DNA from: Devosia sp.
Lineage (GTDB): Bacteria > Pseudomonadota > Alphaproteobacteria > Rhizobiales > Devosiaceae
Direction of reading: 5' to 3'
Assembly (NCBI RefSeq): GCF_030689745.1
Contig: NZ_JAUYGL010000113.1
Coordinates: forward strand, 23,657-87,656
DNA: 64,000 nt
Under the pieces are notes generated by a model, which saw only the letters and a list, made by a program, of their open reading frames with translations, was not told the DNA's origin and did no database searches. The translations under genes and the position numbers were made by a program. Below, piece after piece: positions 57,439-64,000 of the stretch (position 1 is the first letter of the stretch; each line of letters opens with the position of its first letter).

Positions 57439-58504
57439 CGGGCACCTTCATGTCGGGCAGGTCGAGCGGCCAGCGTGGCCGGGCGGCGACATCAAGCGGG
57501 TCACGGACCCCCAGGGCAAAGCGCTCGGCGCCAGCCCAGGCGACCATGGCGCCATTGTCGGTGCACAGGGCAATGGGCGGCACAATCAGCGTGGCCCCCG
57601 CCGTTTCGCAGACATTGGCCAGGGCGGCGGCGATGCTGCGATTGGCGGCAACGCCGCCGGCCACGACCAGGACTGGCCTGGTCCCAGGCAATTCGGCCTT
57701 GAACCGCTCCAGTGCCTGGCTGGCCCGCACCGAAACAATTTCGGCGACAGCAGCCTGAAAGCTGGCGGCGATATCGGCGACGTCCTGATCGCTGAGCGGG
57801 GCCAGCGCCTCGGCCTGCAGCCGCACGGCGGTCTTGAGACCGGAAAAGGAAAAATCCAGCCGGGCCTCGCGCAATAGCGGGCGCGGGAATTTGAACCGCT
57901 TGGGGTCGCCTTGCACGGCAATGGCTTCCACGGCCGGTCCGCCGGGATGGCCCAGACTGAGCAGCTTGGCCACCTTGTCAAAGGCTTCGCCCAGCGCATC
58001 GTCAATGGTGGTGCCCCAGCGCTGGTAATCGCCGACGCCGCGCACCAGCACGAACTGGCTATGGCCGCCCGAAACCAGCAGCAGCAGATAGGGGAACGCC
58101 GCCTTGTCGGTCATGCGCGCGGTCAGGGCGTGCGCTTCGAGATGGTTGATGGCCAGCAGGGGCTTGTCCAGGGCGGCGGCCAGCGCCTTGGCCGTGGTCA
58201 GACCCACCAGCACGCCGCCGACCAGTCCGGGGCCGGCGGTGACCGCGATGGCATCGACATCGGCCAGGGTGAGTTCGGCCTCGCGGCAGGCCTGGGCAAT
58301 GATATGGTCGAGATAGGTGACATGGGCGCGCGCCGCCAGTTCGGGCACCACGCCGCCGAATGCCGCATGTTCATCGAGCTGACTGCGGACCACATTGGAC
58401 CGAATCGTTGAATTGCCTGATTGGTCTCGTACAACGATGGCTGCGGCGGTTTCGTCGCAGCTGGTCTCGATGCCAAGGATAATGGCTGGCGCTTGCCCGG
58501 TCAC
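57428..58504 (-). CDS. tsaD: tRNA N6-adenosine threonylcarbamoyltransferase TsaD
   Basis: TsaD makes t6A37 in tRNAs together with TsaB, TsaC and TsaE. The 358-residue protein has [16 protein letters not shown] at the N-terminus, the metal-binding [16 protein letters not shown] (HxExH), [14 protein letters not shown], and the ATP loop [20 protein letters not shown]. The start is taken at GTG 58504, giving [15 protein letters not shown]; further upstream the frame overlaps hemC antisense. It is divergent from hemC. Confidence 0.96.
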   Translation of the reverse strand: MTGQAPAIILGIETSCDETAAAIVVRDQSGNSTIRSNVVRSQLDEHAAFGGVVPELAARAHVTYLDHIIAQACREAELTLADVDAIAVTAGPGLVGGVLVGLTTAKALAAALDKPLLAINHLEAHALTARMTDKAAFPYLLLLVSGGHSQFVLVRGVGDYQRWGTTIDDALGEAFDKVAKLLSLGHPGGPAVEAIAVQGDPKRFKFPRPLLREARLDFSFSGLKTAVRLQAEALAPLSDQDVADIAASFQAAVAEIVSVRASQALERFKAELPGTRPVLVVAGGVAANRSIAAALANVCETAGATLIVPPIALCTDNGAMVAWAGAERFALGVRDPLDVAARPRWPLDLPDMKVPDVA

Positions 58505-58553
58505 GATGAACTGGTTACTCCCTGAAGGGTCTCTCTGCCTACTATAGGACCAA

Positions 58554-59501
58554 ATGACTTTGCAATCTCCCCAAGCCTTTGCCCGGATCGGAACGCGCGG
58601 CAGCCCGCTGGCGCTGACCCAGGCGCGCCTGGTGCGCAGCCTGCTGGCCCAGACCCATGGTGTCAGTGAAGACGACATCACCATTGAGGTGCTCTCGACC
58701 GGCGGCGACCGCAGTCAGGCCAGCAATGCCAGCCTGAGCGATATTGGTGGCAAGGGCCTGTTCACCAAGGAAATCGACGAGGCCATGCTGGCCGGGCGCA
58801 TCGATATCGGCGTGCATTCGAGCAAGGATGTGGCGACCCGGCTGCCGGACGGCCTGGCGCTGGTGGCGTTTCTCGAGCGCGAGGATGTGCGCGACGCCTT
58901 CCTGTCGGTGAAGGTGCAGAGCCTTGATCATCTGGCCGAGCGCGCCAAATTCGGCACCTCATCGATTCGGCGGGCGGCGCAGGTACTGCGCCAGCGCCCG
59001 GACCTGCAGATCGTGCCGTTTCGCGGCAATGTCGGTACCCGCCTGCAAAAACTGATCGAGGGGGTGGCTGACGCCACGCTGCTGGCCATGGCCGGGCTCA
59101 ATCGGCTGGGCGAGGGCCATCGCGCCACCGGCCAGATGGATCCGGAGATTTTTCTGCCCGCGCCGGCGCAGGGCGCCATCGGGCTGGCGGTGCGCAGCGA
59201 CGACGCGCGGATGGCCGATCTGGTGGCGGCGCTCGACCATGCCCCGACCCATCGGGCCATTGCGGCCGAGCGGGCCATGCTGGCGGTGCTCGATGGTTCC
59301 TGCCGCACCCCGGTGGGGGCGCTGACCCGGCTCGACAATGGTACGCTGACCCTCAAGGGACAGATTCTCAGCCTTGATGGCCAGACCGCCTTTGACAGCA
59401 CTGCGAGCGGGACGGATCCGCTGGCGCTGGGCCGCGGGGTGGGCGAGGATCTGCTGGCGCAGGCCGGGACGGATTTTCTGGCGCAATGGGCCGCCACATG
59501 A
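58554..59501 (+). CDS. hemC: Hydroxymethylbilane synthase (porphobilinogen deaminase)
   Basis: HemC polymerises four porphobilinogens into hydroxymethylbilane. The 315-residue protein has [20 protein letters not shown], the [20 protein letters not shown] block, [18 protein letters not shown], and the dipyrromethane-cofactor cysteine C250 in [12 protein letters not shown]. It overlaps hemD by 4 bases as ATGA. The 49 bases upstream are shared with the divergent tsaD. Confidence 0.97.
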   Translation: MTLQSPQAFARIGTRGSPLALTQARLVRSLLAQTHGVSEDDITIEVLSTGGDRSQASNASLSDIGGKGLFTKEIDEAMLAGRIDIGVHSSKDVATRLPDGLALVAFLEREDVRDAFLSVKVQSLDHLAERAKFGTSSIRRAAQVLRQRPDLQIVPFRGNVGTRLQKLIEGVADATLLAMAGLNRLGEGHRATGQMDPEIFLPAPAQGAIGLAVRSDDARMADLVAALDHAPTHRAIAAERAMLAVLDGSCRTPVGALTRLDNGTLTLKGQILSLDGQTAFDSTASGTDPLALGRGVGEDLLAQAGTDFLAQWAAT

Positions 59502-60229
59502 CGCGGATGCTGGTGACCCGGCCGGAGCCGGATGCGCAATCCTCGCTGGCGCGGCTGCTGGCCCTCGATATCGACGCGGTGGCGGTGCCGGTGATGGAGC
59601 GCGTGAGTCTGGATGTCAGCCTGCCGCCTGCCGATGGCTTTGCCGCCGTGGTGCTGACCAGCGCCAATGCGGTGCGCACGCTGGTGGAGCGCAATGTCGT
59701 CGGCGACTATGCGCATCTGCCGGTGCTGGCGGTGGGTGACCGTACGGCGCGCGACGCCGAAATGGCCGGCTTTGCCCATGTCAGCAGTGCAGCCGGGGCG
59801 TTTGCCGATCTGGTCAATGCCATCAGCCTGTCCGGCCTCAAGGGGCCGCTGTTCTACCCCACCGGCAAGCATCAGAGCGCCGATCTGGCCAAGGCCGTGG
59901 CGCCGCTGGGCGTGATGGTAGCCACGGCGAAAATCTACGACATGGTCGCCATTGCCGCGCTGCCCAGAGCCATTCTGGCCGAGCTGGGCGATGGCCGCAT
60001 CAATGCCGTGCTGGTCTATTCACGCCGCACCGCCGAAATCTTCGCCGATCTGGCGCAAAGTCTGAATCGTACCCAGCGGCAGGCGCTGGGCATGCTATGC
60101 ATGAGTGAAGCGGTGGCCGAGCCGCTGCTGGGCGCCCATTTCAACCGCATCAGCCTGGCCGATCGCCCGGACGAAGAGGCAATGATGGCCATGGCGCTGG
60201 GTTTTGCCCGCGCGCAAACTGGGCCATAG
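59498..60229 (+). CDS. hemD: Uroporphyrinogen-III synthase
   Basis: HemD cyclises hydroxymethylbilane to uroporphyrinogen III. The 243-residue protein shows the weakly conserved two-lobe pattern of the family, with MLVTRPEPDAQSSLARL at the start, VVLTSANAVRTLVERNV, LAVGDRTARDAEMAGFAHV, and a later LVYSRRTAEIFADL. Assignment rests on these blocks and on the position between hemC and the mitofilin gene. The start is the ATG that overlaps the hemC stop. Confidence 0.9.
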   Translation: MTRMLVTRPEPDAQSSLARLLALDIDAVAVPVMERVSLDVSLPPADGFAAVVLTSANAVRTLVERNVVGDYAHLPVLAVGDRTARDAEMAGFAHVSSAAGAFADLVNAISLSGLKGPLFYPTGKHQSADLAKAVAPLGVMVATAKIYDMVAIAALPRAILAELGDGRINAVLVYSRRTAEIFADLAQSLNRTQRQALGMLCMSEAVAEPLLGAHFNRISLADRPDEEAMMAMALGFARAQTGP

Positions 60230-60257
60230 TCGATTTTGAACATGAGGATTCCCGGAT

Positions 60258-61589
60258 ATGGCCGATAGCAAGGGCAGTGATCCCAAGCCGAGCGAGACCA
60301 AGGCGAACCAGACCAAGCCTGGTGCAGTCAAGCCGCCCGTGCTCGATCTGACGGCGCGTCCGGTTGGCGCCGAGGCCAGCAAGGCCGATGCCGGCACGGC
60401 CGGGGCCGGGACAACCGCCAGCGCCGGCAAGCCTGTGGACGCGCCAGCCTCAGGCGCCGGGGCCACTGACAAGCCCAGGCCAGCCGACAAGCCGCCAGAA
60501 AAGCCTTCAGAAAAACCCTCAGAGAAGCCCTCAGACAAGCCAAGGCCGGTGCCGGCCGCGCCGGCATCATCGGGCTTCGGTTTTGGCGCGGCGCTGCTGG
60601 GTGGCCTGCTTGGGCTCGGGGCGGCCTATGGGCTGGCCTATGCCGGCTGGTGGCCGGCGCCGGCAGCGCCAGTGGCCGTGGCCGATCCGCGGCTGGCCGA
60701 GTTCGGCAAAGCCATTCCCGAGCTGGAAACCGTGACCCGGACCACGCAATCGGAACTGGCCACCCTCAATCAGCGCATCGGGGCGCTGGAGCAGGCCGAG
60801 CCTGCCGCCACCCCGAGTGCTGCCGCACCGGTTGATCTGGTGGGGATCGAAGGCGACATTGCGGCGCTGGCCGCCCGGGTCGACACACTGGCGGCAGCAC
60901 CTCCGCCGGTGGCCGATACGGACGCGCTGGACCGGCTGCGCGGCGATTTTGCCACGCTGGGCACACGGATTGATGAACTGGCGGCCCGGCTGGGCAGTGC
61001 CGAAGCCAATCTGCGCACGCTCGACAGCAGCGTCAGCCAGACCAGCGCTGCCCTGGCGTCGCAGCCCAGCGATATCGGCGCTGTTCTGCAATTGCCCCTG
61101 ATCCTGTCGGGCTTTGAAACCGCCTTTGCCACGGGCCGCCCCTATGAGACCGAGCTGGCGGCGCTGCGCGCCGCCGCGCCCAAGGCCGATATTCCCACCC
61201 TGATCGCCAACAGGGCGCCGCAGGGCCTGACCCGTCCCGACGTCATTGCCCGGCAGTTTGACGCCGTGCTGCCGGCCATTCTGGCCGGCCGGCCGGTCGA
61301 TCCCGATGCCCAGTGGCAGGATGGTGCGCTCGACTGGTTCGCCGGAGCCATCGCGCTGCGGCCGACAGGAGAAATCGCGGGCGATACGCCCCAGGCCATT
61401 GCCTCACGGCTGATCGGCGCGGTGGAGCGGCGTGATTTCGCCAGTGCCCAGACCCTGCTCAAAAGCCTGCCCGCGCCCATGCAGGCGGCGGCCGGTGCGG
61501 TGCCGGCGCTGTTTGCCGAGCAGGCGGCGGGAGAGGCTTTTCTGCAAGAGCTGCGTGATGCGGCCCTCAGTGGCGAGGTCGCCCGATGA
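60258..61589 (+). CDS. Mitofilin/Mic60-like inner-membrane protein
   Basis: The 443-residue protein has a disordered, Ala/Pro/Lys-rich N-terminus (1-105), one transmembrane helix (about 108-130), a coiled-coil region (about 140-280), and a C-terminal helical domain (about 290-443) of mitofilin type. Alphaproteobacterial Mic60 is encoded next to hem genes and shapes inner membranes or links inner and outer membrane. Sequence and place fit that. The N-terminal part carries an EKPS repeat (60490-60541). It overlaps hemY by 4 bases. Confidence 0.82.
   Translation: MADSKGSDPKPSETKANQTKPGAVKPPVLDLTARPVGAEASKADAGTAGAGTTASAGKPVDAPASGAGATDKPRPADKPPEKPSEKPSEKPSDKPRPVPAAPASSGFGFGAALLGGLLGLGAAYGLAYAGWWPAPAAPVAVADPRLAEFGKAIPELETVTRTTQSELATLNQRIGALEQAEPAATPSAAAPVDLVGIEGDIAALAARVDTLAAAPPPVADTDALDRLRGDFATLGTRIDELAARLGSAEANLRTLDSSVSQTSAALASQPSDIGAVLQLPLILSGFETAFATGRPYETELAALRAAAPKADIPTLIANRAPQGLTRPDVIARQFDAVLPAILAGRPVDPDAQWQDGALDWFAGAIALRPTGEIAGDTPQAIASRLIGAVERRDFASAQTLLKSLPAPMQAAAGAVPALFAEQAAGEAFLQELRDAALSGEVAR
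60490..60541 (+). repeat. Short tandem repeat encoding E-K-P-S units
   Basis: Four imperfect 12-base units encode PEKPSEKPSEKPSDKP in the disordered N-terminal part of the mitofilin-like protein. In-frame unit loss or gain would change tail length without breaking the gene. Confidence 0.8.
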
Positions 61590-62962
61590 TCCGTCTGGCG
61601 TCCTGGATCGTGGGCAGTCTGGTCATCGCGGCGCTGGCCGCCTGGATGATTTCGCTGCCCGGCACGCTGACGCTGGAGGTGGCGGGCTATCGCATGCAGC
61701 CGCGGCTGGGCGTGGCGGTGTTCATGTTCATGGTGATCGCCATTGTGGTGATTTTCATCTGGGCCATTGTCCGGCGGATCATCTCGGCGCCGCGCGCCAT
61801 GGCCCGGCGCCGGCGTGAACGGCGTCGCGAGCAGGGTGTCGAGGCGCTTGGTGCGGCGATGATTGCGCTGCAGGCCGGTGATCCGGGCCGGGCGCGGTCG
61901 CTGGCGCGTGACGCACAGGCGCGTCTGCCGTCCAATGCCGCCGCCCGATTGCTCGAGGCGCGGGCCGATCTGGCACTGGGCGACATGGCTGCAGCGCGCG
62001 AACACTACCGGGCGCTGATTGCCAGCGACCAGACCGCGCTGGCCGCGCTGACCGGACTTTATGACCAGGCGCGGGCCCAGCAGCGGCCGCAGGCGGCGCT
62101 GACCTTTGCCCGCAAGGCCCTCAATCTGGCGCCCGACAGTGCCTGGGCGGCTGAAGCGGTGTTCAACGATCTGGCGCAGCGCGGGCAATGGGCCGAGGCG
62201 GTGGCGATGGTCAATGCCGAACAGGCCGGCAGCCGCGAGCAGCGCGCCCGCAAGCGGCGCCGGCAGGCGGTGATCGAGACTGCCCGGGCCCGCGAGAGCG
62301 AAACCAGCGAGCCCCTGTCGGCGCTGGAACATGCCTTGACCGCGCTCCGGCTGCTGCCCGATTTTGTGCCCGCAGCGCTGATTGCGGCGCGCATCCACAT
62401 CAATCGGGGCGAGACGCGCAAGGCGATGAGCCTGCTGCGCCGGATCTGGCGCGCCACCGGGCATCCCGACATTGCCGCGCTCTATGGCCATGCCCAGCCG
62501 GGCGCTTCGGCCGTCGATCGGCTCAAGCGCATGGGCGAGATCATCGAGATCCCGCCGCCACACCGGGCGGCCGGCATGGCCCTGGCCCGCGCGGCCATTG
62601 ATGCCTATGACTGGGTGCTGGCGCGCCAGGCGCTGGCGCCGTTTGCCGGCCCCGATGCGACCCAGGGCGTGGCCAGCCTGATGGCCGAGATCGAAGAAGG
62701 CCAGCATGGCGATCAGGGCCGGGCTCGCGAATGGCTGGCGCGCGCCGTGCGGGCGCCGCGCGATCCGGCCTGGACGGCCGATGGCATGGTGAGTGACGAA
62801 TGGGAGCCGGTGTCCCCGGTCACCGGTCGGCTGGACGCCTTTGAGTGGAAGGTACCAATGATCGCCACCATGACGGCGACAACGCCGCCCGATGGCGGGC
62901 TGCTGGCACAATCATCCCCCCAGCCCGCCTTGCCTCTTGCACCCGCCCCCAACCCAACGTAA
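61586..62962 (+). CDS. hemY: Heme biosynthesis-associated TPR protein HemY
   Basis: The 458-residue protein has two N-terminal transmembrane helices (about 3-25 and 40-63), the second followed by a basic RRxRER stretch, and then a tetratricopeptide-repeat region to the C-terminus (GLYDQARAQQRPQAALTFAR, AARIHINRGETRKAMSLLRR). This is the HemY_N type encoded downstream of hemCD; it is not the HemY/HemG protoporphyrinogen oxidase. Its role is unclear; it may tether heme enzymes at the membrane. It ends 13 bases before the tRNA gene. Confidence 0.9.
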   Translation: MIRLASWIVGSLVIAALAAWMISLPGTLTLEVAGYRMQPRLGVAVFMFMVIAIVVIFIWAIVRRIISAPRAMARRRRERRREQGVEALGAAMIALQAGDPGRARSLARDAQARLPSNAAARLLEARADLALGDMAAAREHYRALIASDQTALAALTGLYDQARAQQRPQAALTFARKALNLAPDSAWAAEAVFNDLAQRGQWAEAVAMVNAEQAGSREQRARKRRRQAVIETARARESETSEPLSALEHALTALRLLPDFVPAALIAARIHINRGETRKAMSLLRRIWRATGHPDIAALYGHAQPGASAVDRLKRMGEIIEIPPPHRAAGMALARAAIDAYDWVLARQALAPFAGPDATQGVASLMAEIEEGQHGDQGRAREWLARAVRAPRDPAWTADGMVSDEWEPVSPVTGRLDAFEWKVPMIATMTATTPPDGGLLAQSSPQPALPLAPAPNPT

Positions 62963-62975
62963 AAGCTCACCCGTT

Positions 62976-63048
62976 GCCGCATTAGCTCAGTTGGTAGAGC
63001 ACATCATTCGTAATGATGGGGTCCTCGGTTCAATCCCGAGCTCCGGCT
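62976..63048 (+). tRNA. tRNA-Thr (anticodon CGT), mismatched acceptor stem
   Basis: The 73-base cloverleaf has a GCTC/GAGC D-stem, a CATCA/TGATG anticodon stem with CGT at 63009-63011, and a CTCGG/CCGAG T-stem with loop TTCAATC. The acceptor 5' strand is GCCGCAT and the 3' strand is CTCCGGC. These give only five of seven pairs; positions 5:68 and 7:66 are C:C and T:C. The 3' strand would pair perfectly with GCCGGAG and the 5' strand with ATGCGGC. There is no encoded CCA. The two halves look as if they come from different tRNA genes. See findings. Confidence 0.9.
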
Positions 63049-63062
63049 CAGAAATATCTTGG

Positions 63063-63068
63063 TATACT
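63063..63068 (+). promoter_or_regulatory. Possible -10 element just before the release-factor gene
   Basis: TATACT ends 6 bases before the ATG at 63075. If used, transcription would begin at or near the start codon and give a leaderless message. No good -35 or ribosome-binding site is visible. Confidence 0.3.
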
Positions 63069-63074
63069 CGTTTG

Positions 63075-63962
63075 ATGGATGAGCCAAAAGGAGACAGTAG
63101 TCGGCGCTTAAAAGAATTGGAGGCGCTAATGGCGTCGGCTGACTTTTGGAATGATAAAAATGAGGCCCAGCGACTCGTGCAAGAGTATCAGGCGCTGAAA
63201 GAGGGCGGAGGAGGCGACCCGCACGATGCGGGTAGCGCGACGCTCGCCATCCTCGCGGGCGCTGGCGGAGACGACGCGGAAGACTTTGCGCGGATGCTAC
63301 GGCGCATGTACGAAGGATATGCCGCGCAAAAAGGGTGGGGGGTGCGCGAGCTCCACGCGCACGAAAGCGAGCACGGCGGGTACCGGAATGTCTTGCTTGA
63401 AATTACCGGCAAGGGCGCCTACGGGCGCCTGCGGCACGAAGCGGGCGTGCACCGGCTCGTGCGGCAGTCGCCCTTTAACGCGAACGCCAAGCGCCAAACG
63501 TCGTTTGCGCTCGTCGAGGTGCTGCCGACGCTTGTCGCCAGCGACAAGGTCGAACTGAAACCAGACGAGCTCGATATCCAGTTCGCCAAGTCCGGCGGAG
63601 CAGGGGGCCAGAATGTGAACAAGCGCGAGACGGCGGTGCGCATTGTGCACACGCCGACCAATCTCTCGGTGCATGTCTCAAGCGAGCGCAGCCAGCTCGC
63701 GAACCGCGAGAAGGCGCTCGAGCTCCTCGCGGCGAAGATTTTCGCGGCTGAAGAGGCGAAGCGGGAAGCGGAGGCGAAGGGGCGCTCGATAGCCGCCACG
63801 ACCGCAAACGAGTGGGGGAGCCAGATCCGCTCCTACGTGCTCCACCCCTACAAGATGGTGAAAGACCACCGCACTGGTCACGAATCGTCGAATCCAGAAA
63901 AGGTTCTGGAAGGTTATTTAGATGATTTTATAAACGCTGTCGCAGCGAACGGGGATATATAG
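63075..63962 (+). CDS. prfB: Short peptide chain release factor 2, probably foreign to this genome
   Basis: This 295-residue class I release factor has the RF2 anticodon SPF (132-134, in VRQSPFNANAKRQTSF) and the catalytic GGQ (177-179, in KSGGAGGQNVNKRETAVRI), so it should release at UAA and UGA. Bacterial RF2 is usually about 365 residues; here most of domain 1 is missing, and AGAGGDDAEDFARMLRRMY begins the core. I do not see the internal UGA frameshift site found in many prfB genes. Sequence style and length resemble Patescibacteria/CPR RF2 rather than Alphaproteobacteria. Codons such as TTA, CTA and ATA, rare elsewhere in the window, occur near both ends. It follows the chimeric tRNA by 26 bases. 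Confidence 0.9.
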   Translation: MDEPKGDSSRRLKELEALMASADFWNDKNEAQRLVQEYQALKEGGGGDPHDAGSATLAILAGAGGDDAEDFARMLRRMYEGYAAQKGWGVRELHAHESEHGGYRNVLLEITGKGAYGRLRHEAGVHRLVRQSPFNANAKRQTSFALVEVLPTLVASDKVELKPDELDIQFAKSGGAGGQNVNKRETAVRIVHTPTNLSVHVSSERSQLANREKALELLAAKIFAAEEAKREAEAKGRSIAATTANEWGSQIRSYVLHPYKMVKDHRTGHESSNPEKVLEGYLDDFINAVAANGDI

Positions 63963-64000
63963 CCAAGTTTAGAAAAAGTGCTAATGTGTCACCGGGTCAC

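Noticed and set aside
60490-60541. Repeat resembling a CRISPR fragment
   Set aside because: The units are contiguous 12-base in-frame codons (EKPS) without spacers.
61142-62911. A 589-codon open frame on the minus strand
   Set aside because: It is opposite hemY and the mitofilin-like gene, Arg/Gly/His-rich and without domain features.
62892-63074. Upstream extension of the release-factor frame
   Set aside because: The frame runs back through the tRNA and the end of hemY. The family alignment and composition change support a start at 63075.
62976-64000. An integrative element using the tRNA-Thr as attachment site
   Set aside because: No integrase or direct repeat of the tRNA 3' end is visible, and integration normally restores a functional tRNA; this one has two mismatches. 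It remains possible only if more sequence to the right shows an element.

Overview
The window is a GC-rich, densely packed chromosomal segment of an alphaproteobacterium, probably Hyphomicrobiales and perhaps Devosia-like. That placement is inferred from gene content, not from a tree: a CenR-type response regulator, a hemC-hemD-mitofilin-hemY cluster, a DUF1674/SDHAF4 gene, a DUF2794 gene, IalB-like secreted proteins, and a heparinase-like gene between rsmB and purH. Almost all of it is core metabolism and information processing. There is no rRNA, CRISPR array, insertion sequence, integrase or recognisable prophage.

Layout. 0.1-5.6 kb: yggS, cenR, a one-domain cyclic-nucleotide-binding protein, xthA, then rplS-trmD-rimM with an intrinsic terminator. 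5.7-8.0 kb: a coiled-coil protein, a zincin and leuC. 8.1-11.7 kb: a lipid-linked sugar flippase-like protein and a translationally coupled pair (unknown membrane protein plus membrane-anchored EEP hydrolase). 11.7-17.4 kb: purH, heparinase-like, rsmB, htpX. 17.5-20.7 kb: SDH assembly factor, an orphan Flp pilin and the ccmABCDG cytochrome c maturation operon. 20.9-28.6 kb: acnA, a DUF1223 protein, a candidate structured small RNA, DUF2794, an acetyltransferase, a BI-1 protein, thpR and two tandem IalB-like secreted proteins. 28.7-33.6 kb: rlmN, an AT-richer VapBC45-like toxin-antitoxin pair, LysE/Lrp, argG. 33.7-44.2 kb: a GGDEF-EAL protein, typA, DedA, leuD, ridA, a CPBP protease, DUF1127, mmuM/tetR with a clear palindromic operator, and leuB. 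44.2-50.8 kb: rpsP, ffh, a soluble chemoreceptor, and a FemAB-like plus cupin pair. 51.1-63.0 kb: dapF-mtaB-ftsY-yciB, EVE-yciI-gpsA-tsaD on the other strand, hemC-hemD-mic60-hemY, and a tRNA-Thr.

Functional themes are leucine synthesis (leuC, leuD and leuB, dispersed), heme and cytochrome c assembly (hemC, hemD, hemY, ccmABCDG), protein targeting (ffh, ftsY), and ribosome and tRNA maturation (rplS, rpsP, rimM, trmD, rsmB, rlmN, mtaB, tsaD). Most operons show 4-base ATGA start/stop overlaps.

The most unusual part is the right end. The tRNA-Thr(CGU) has an acceptor stem whose two halves do not match, and the next gene is a short release factor 2 of a type I associate with Patescibacteria/CPR, with different codon use. 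The sequence looks like a junction between two genomes inside the tRNA. An assembly chimera is the simplest explanation; transfer at a tRNA is the alternative. I found no convincing new multi-gene system. The best leads for new biology are the candidate RNA at 24.4-24.6 kb and two coupled pairs of unknown function.
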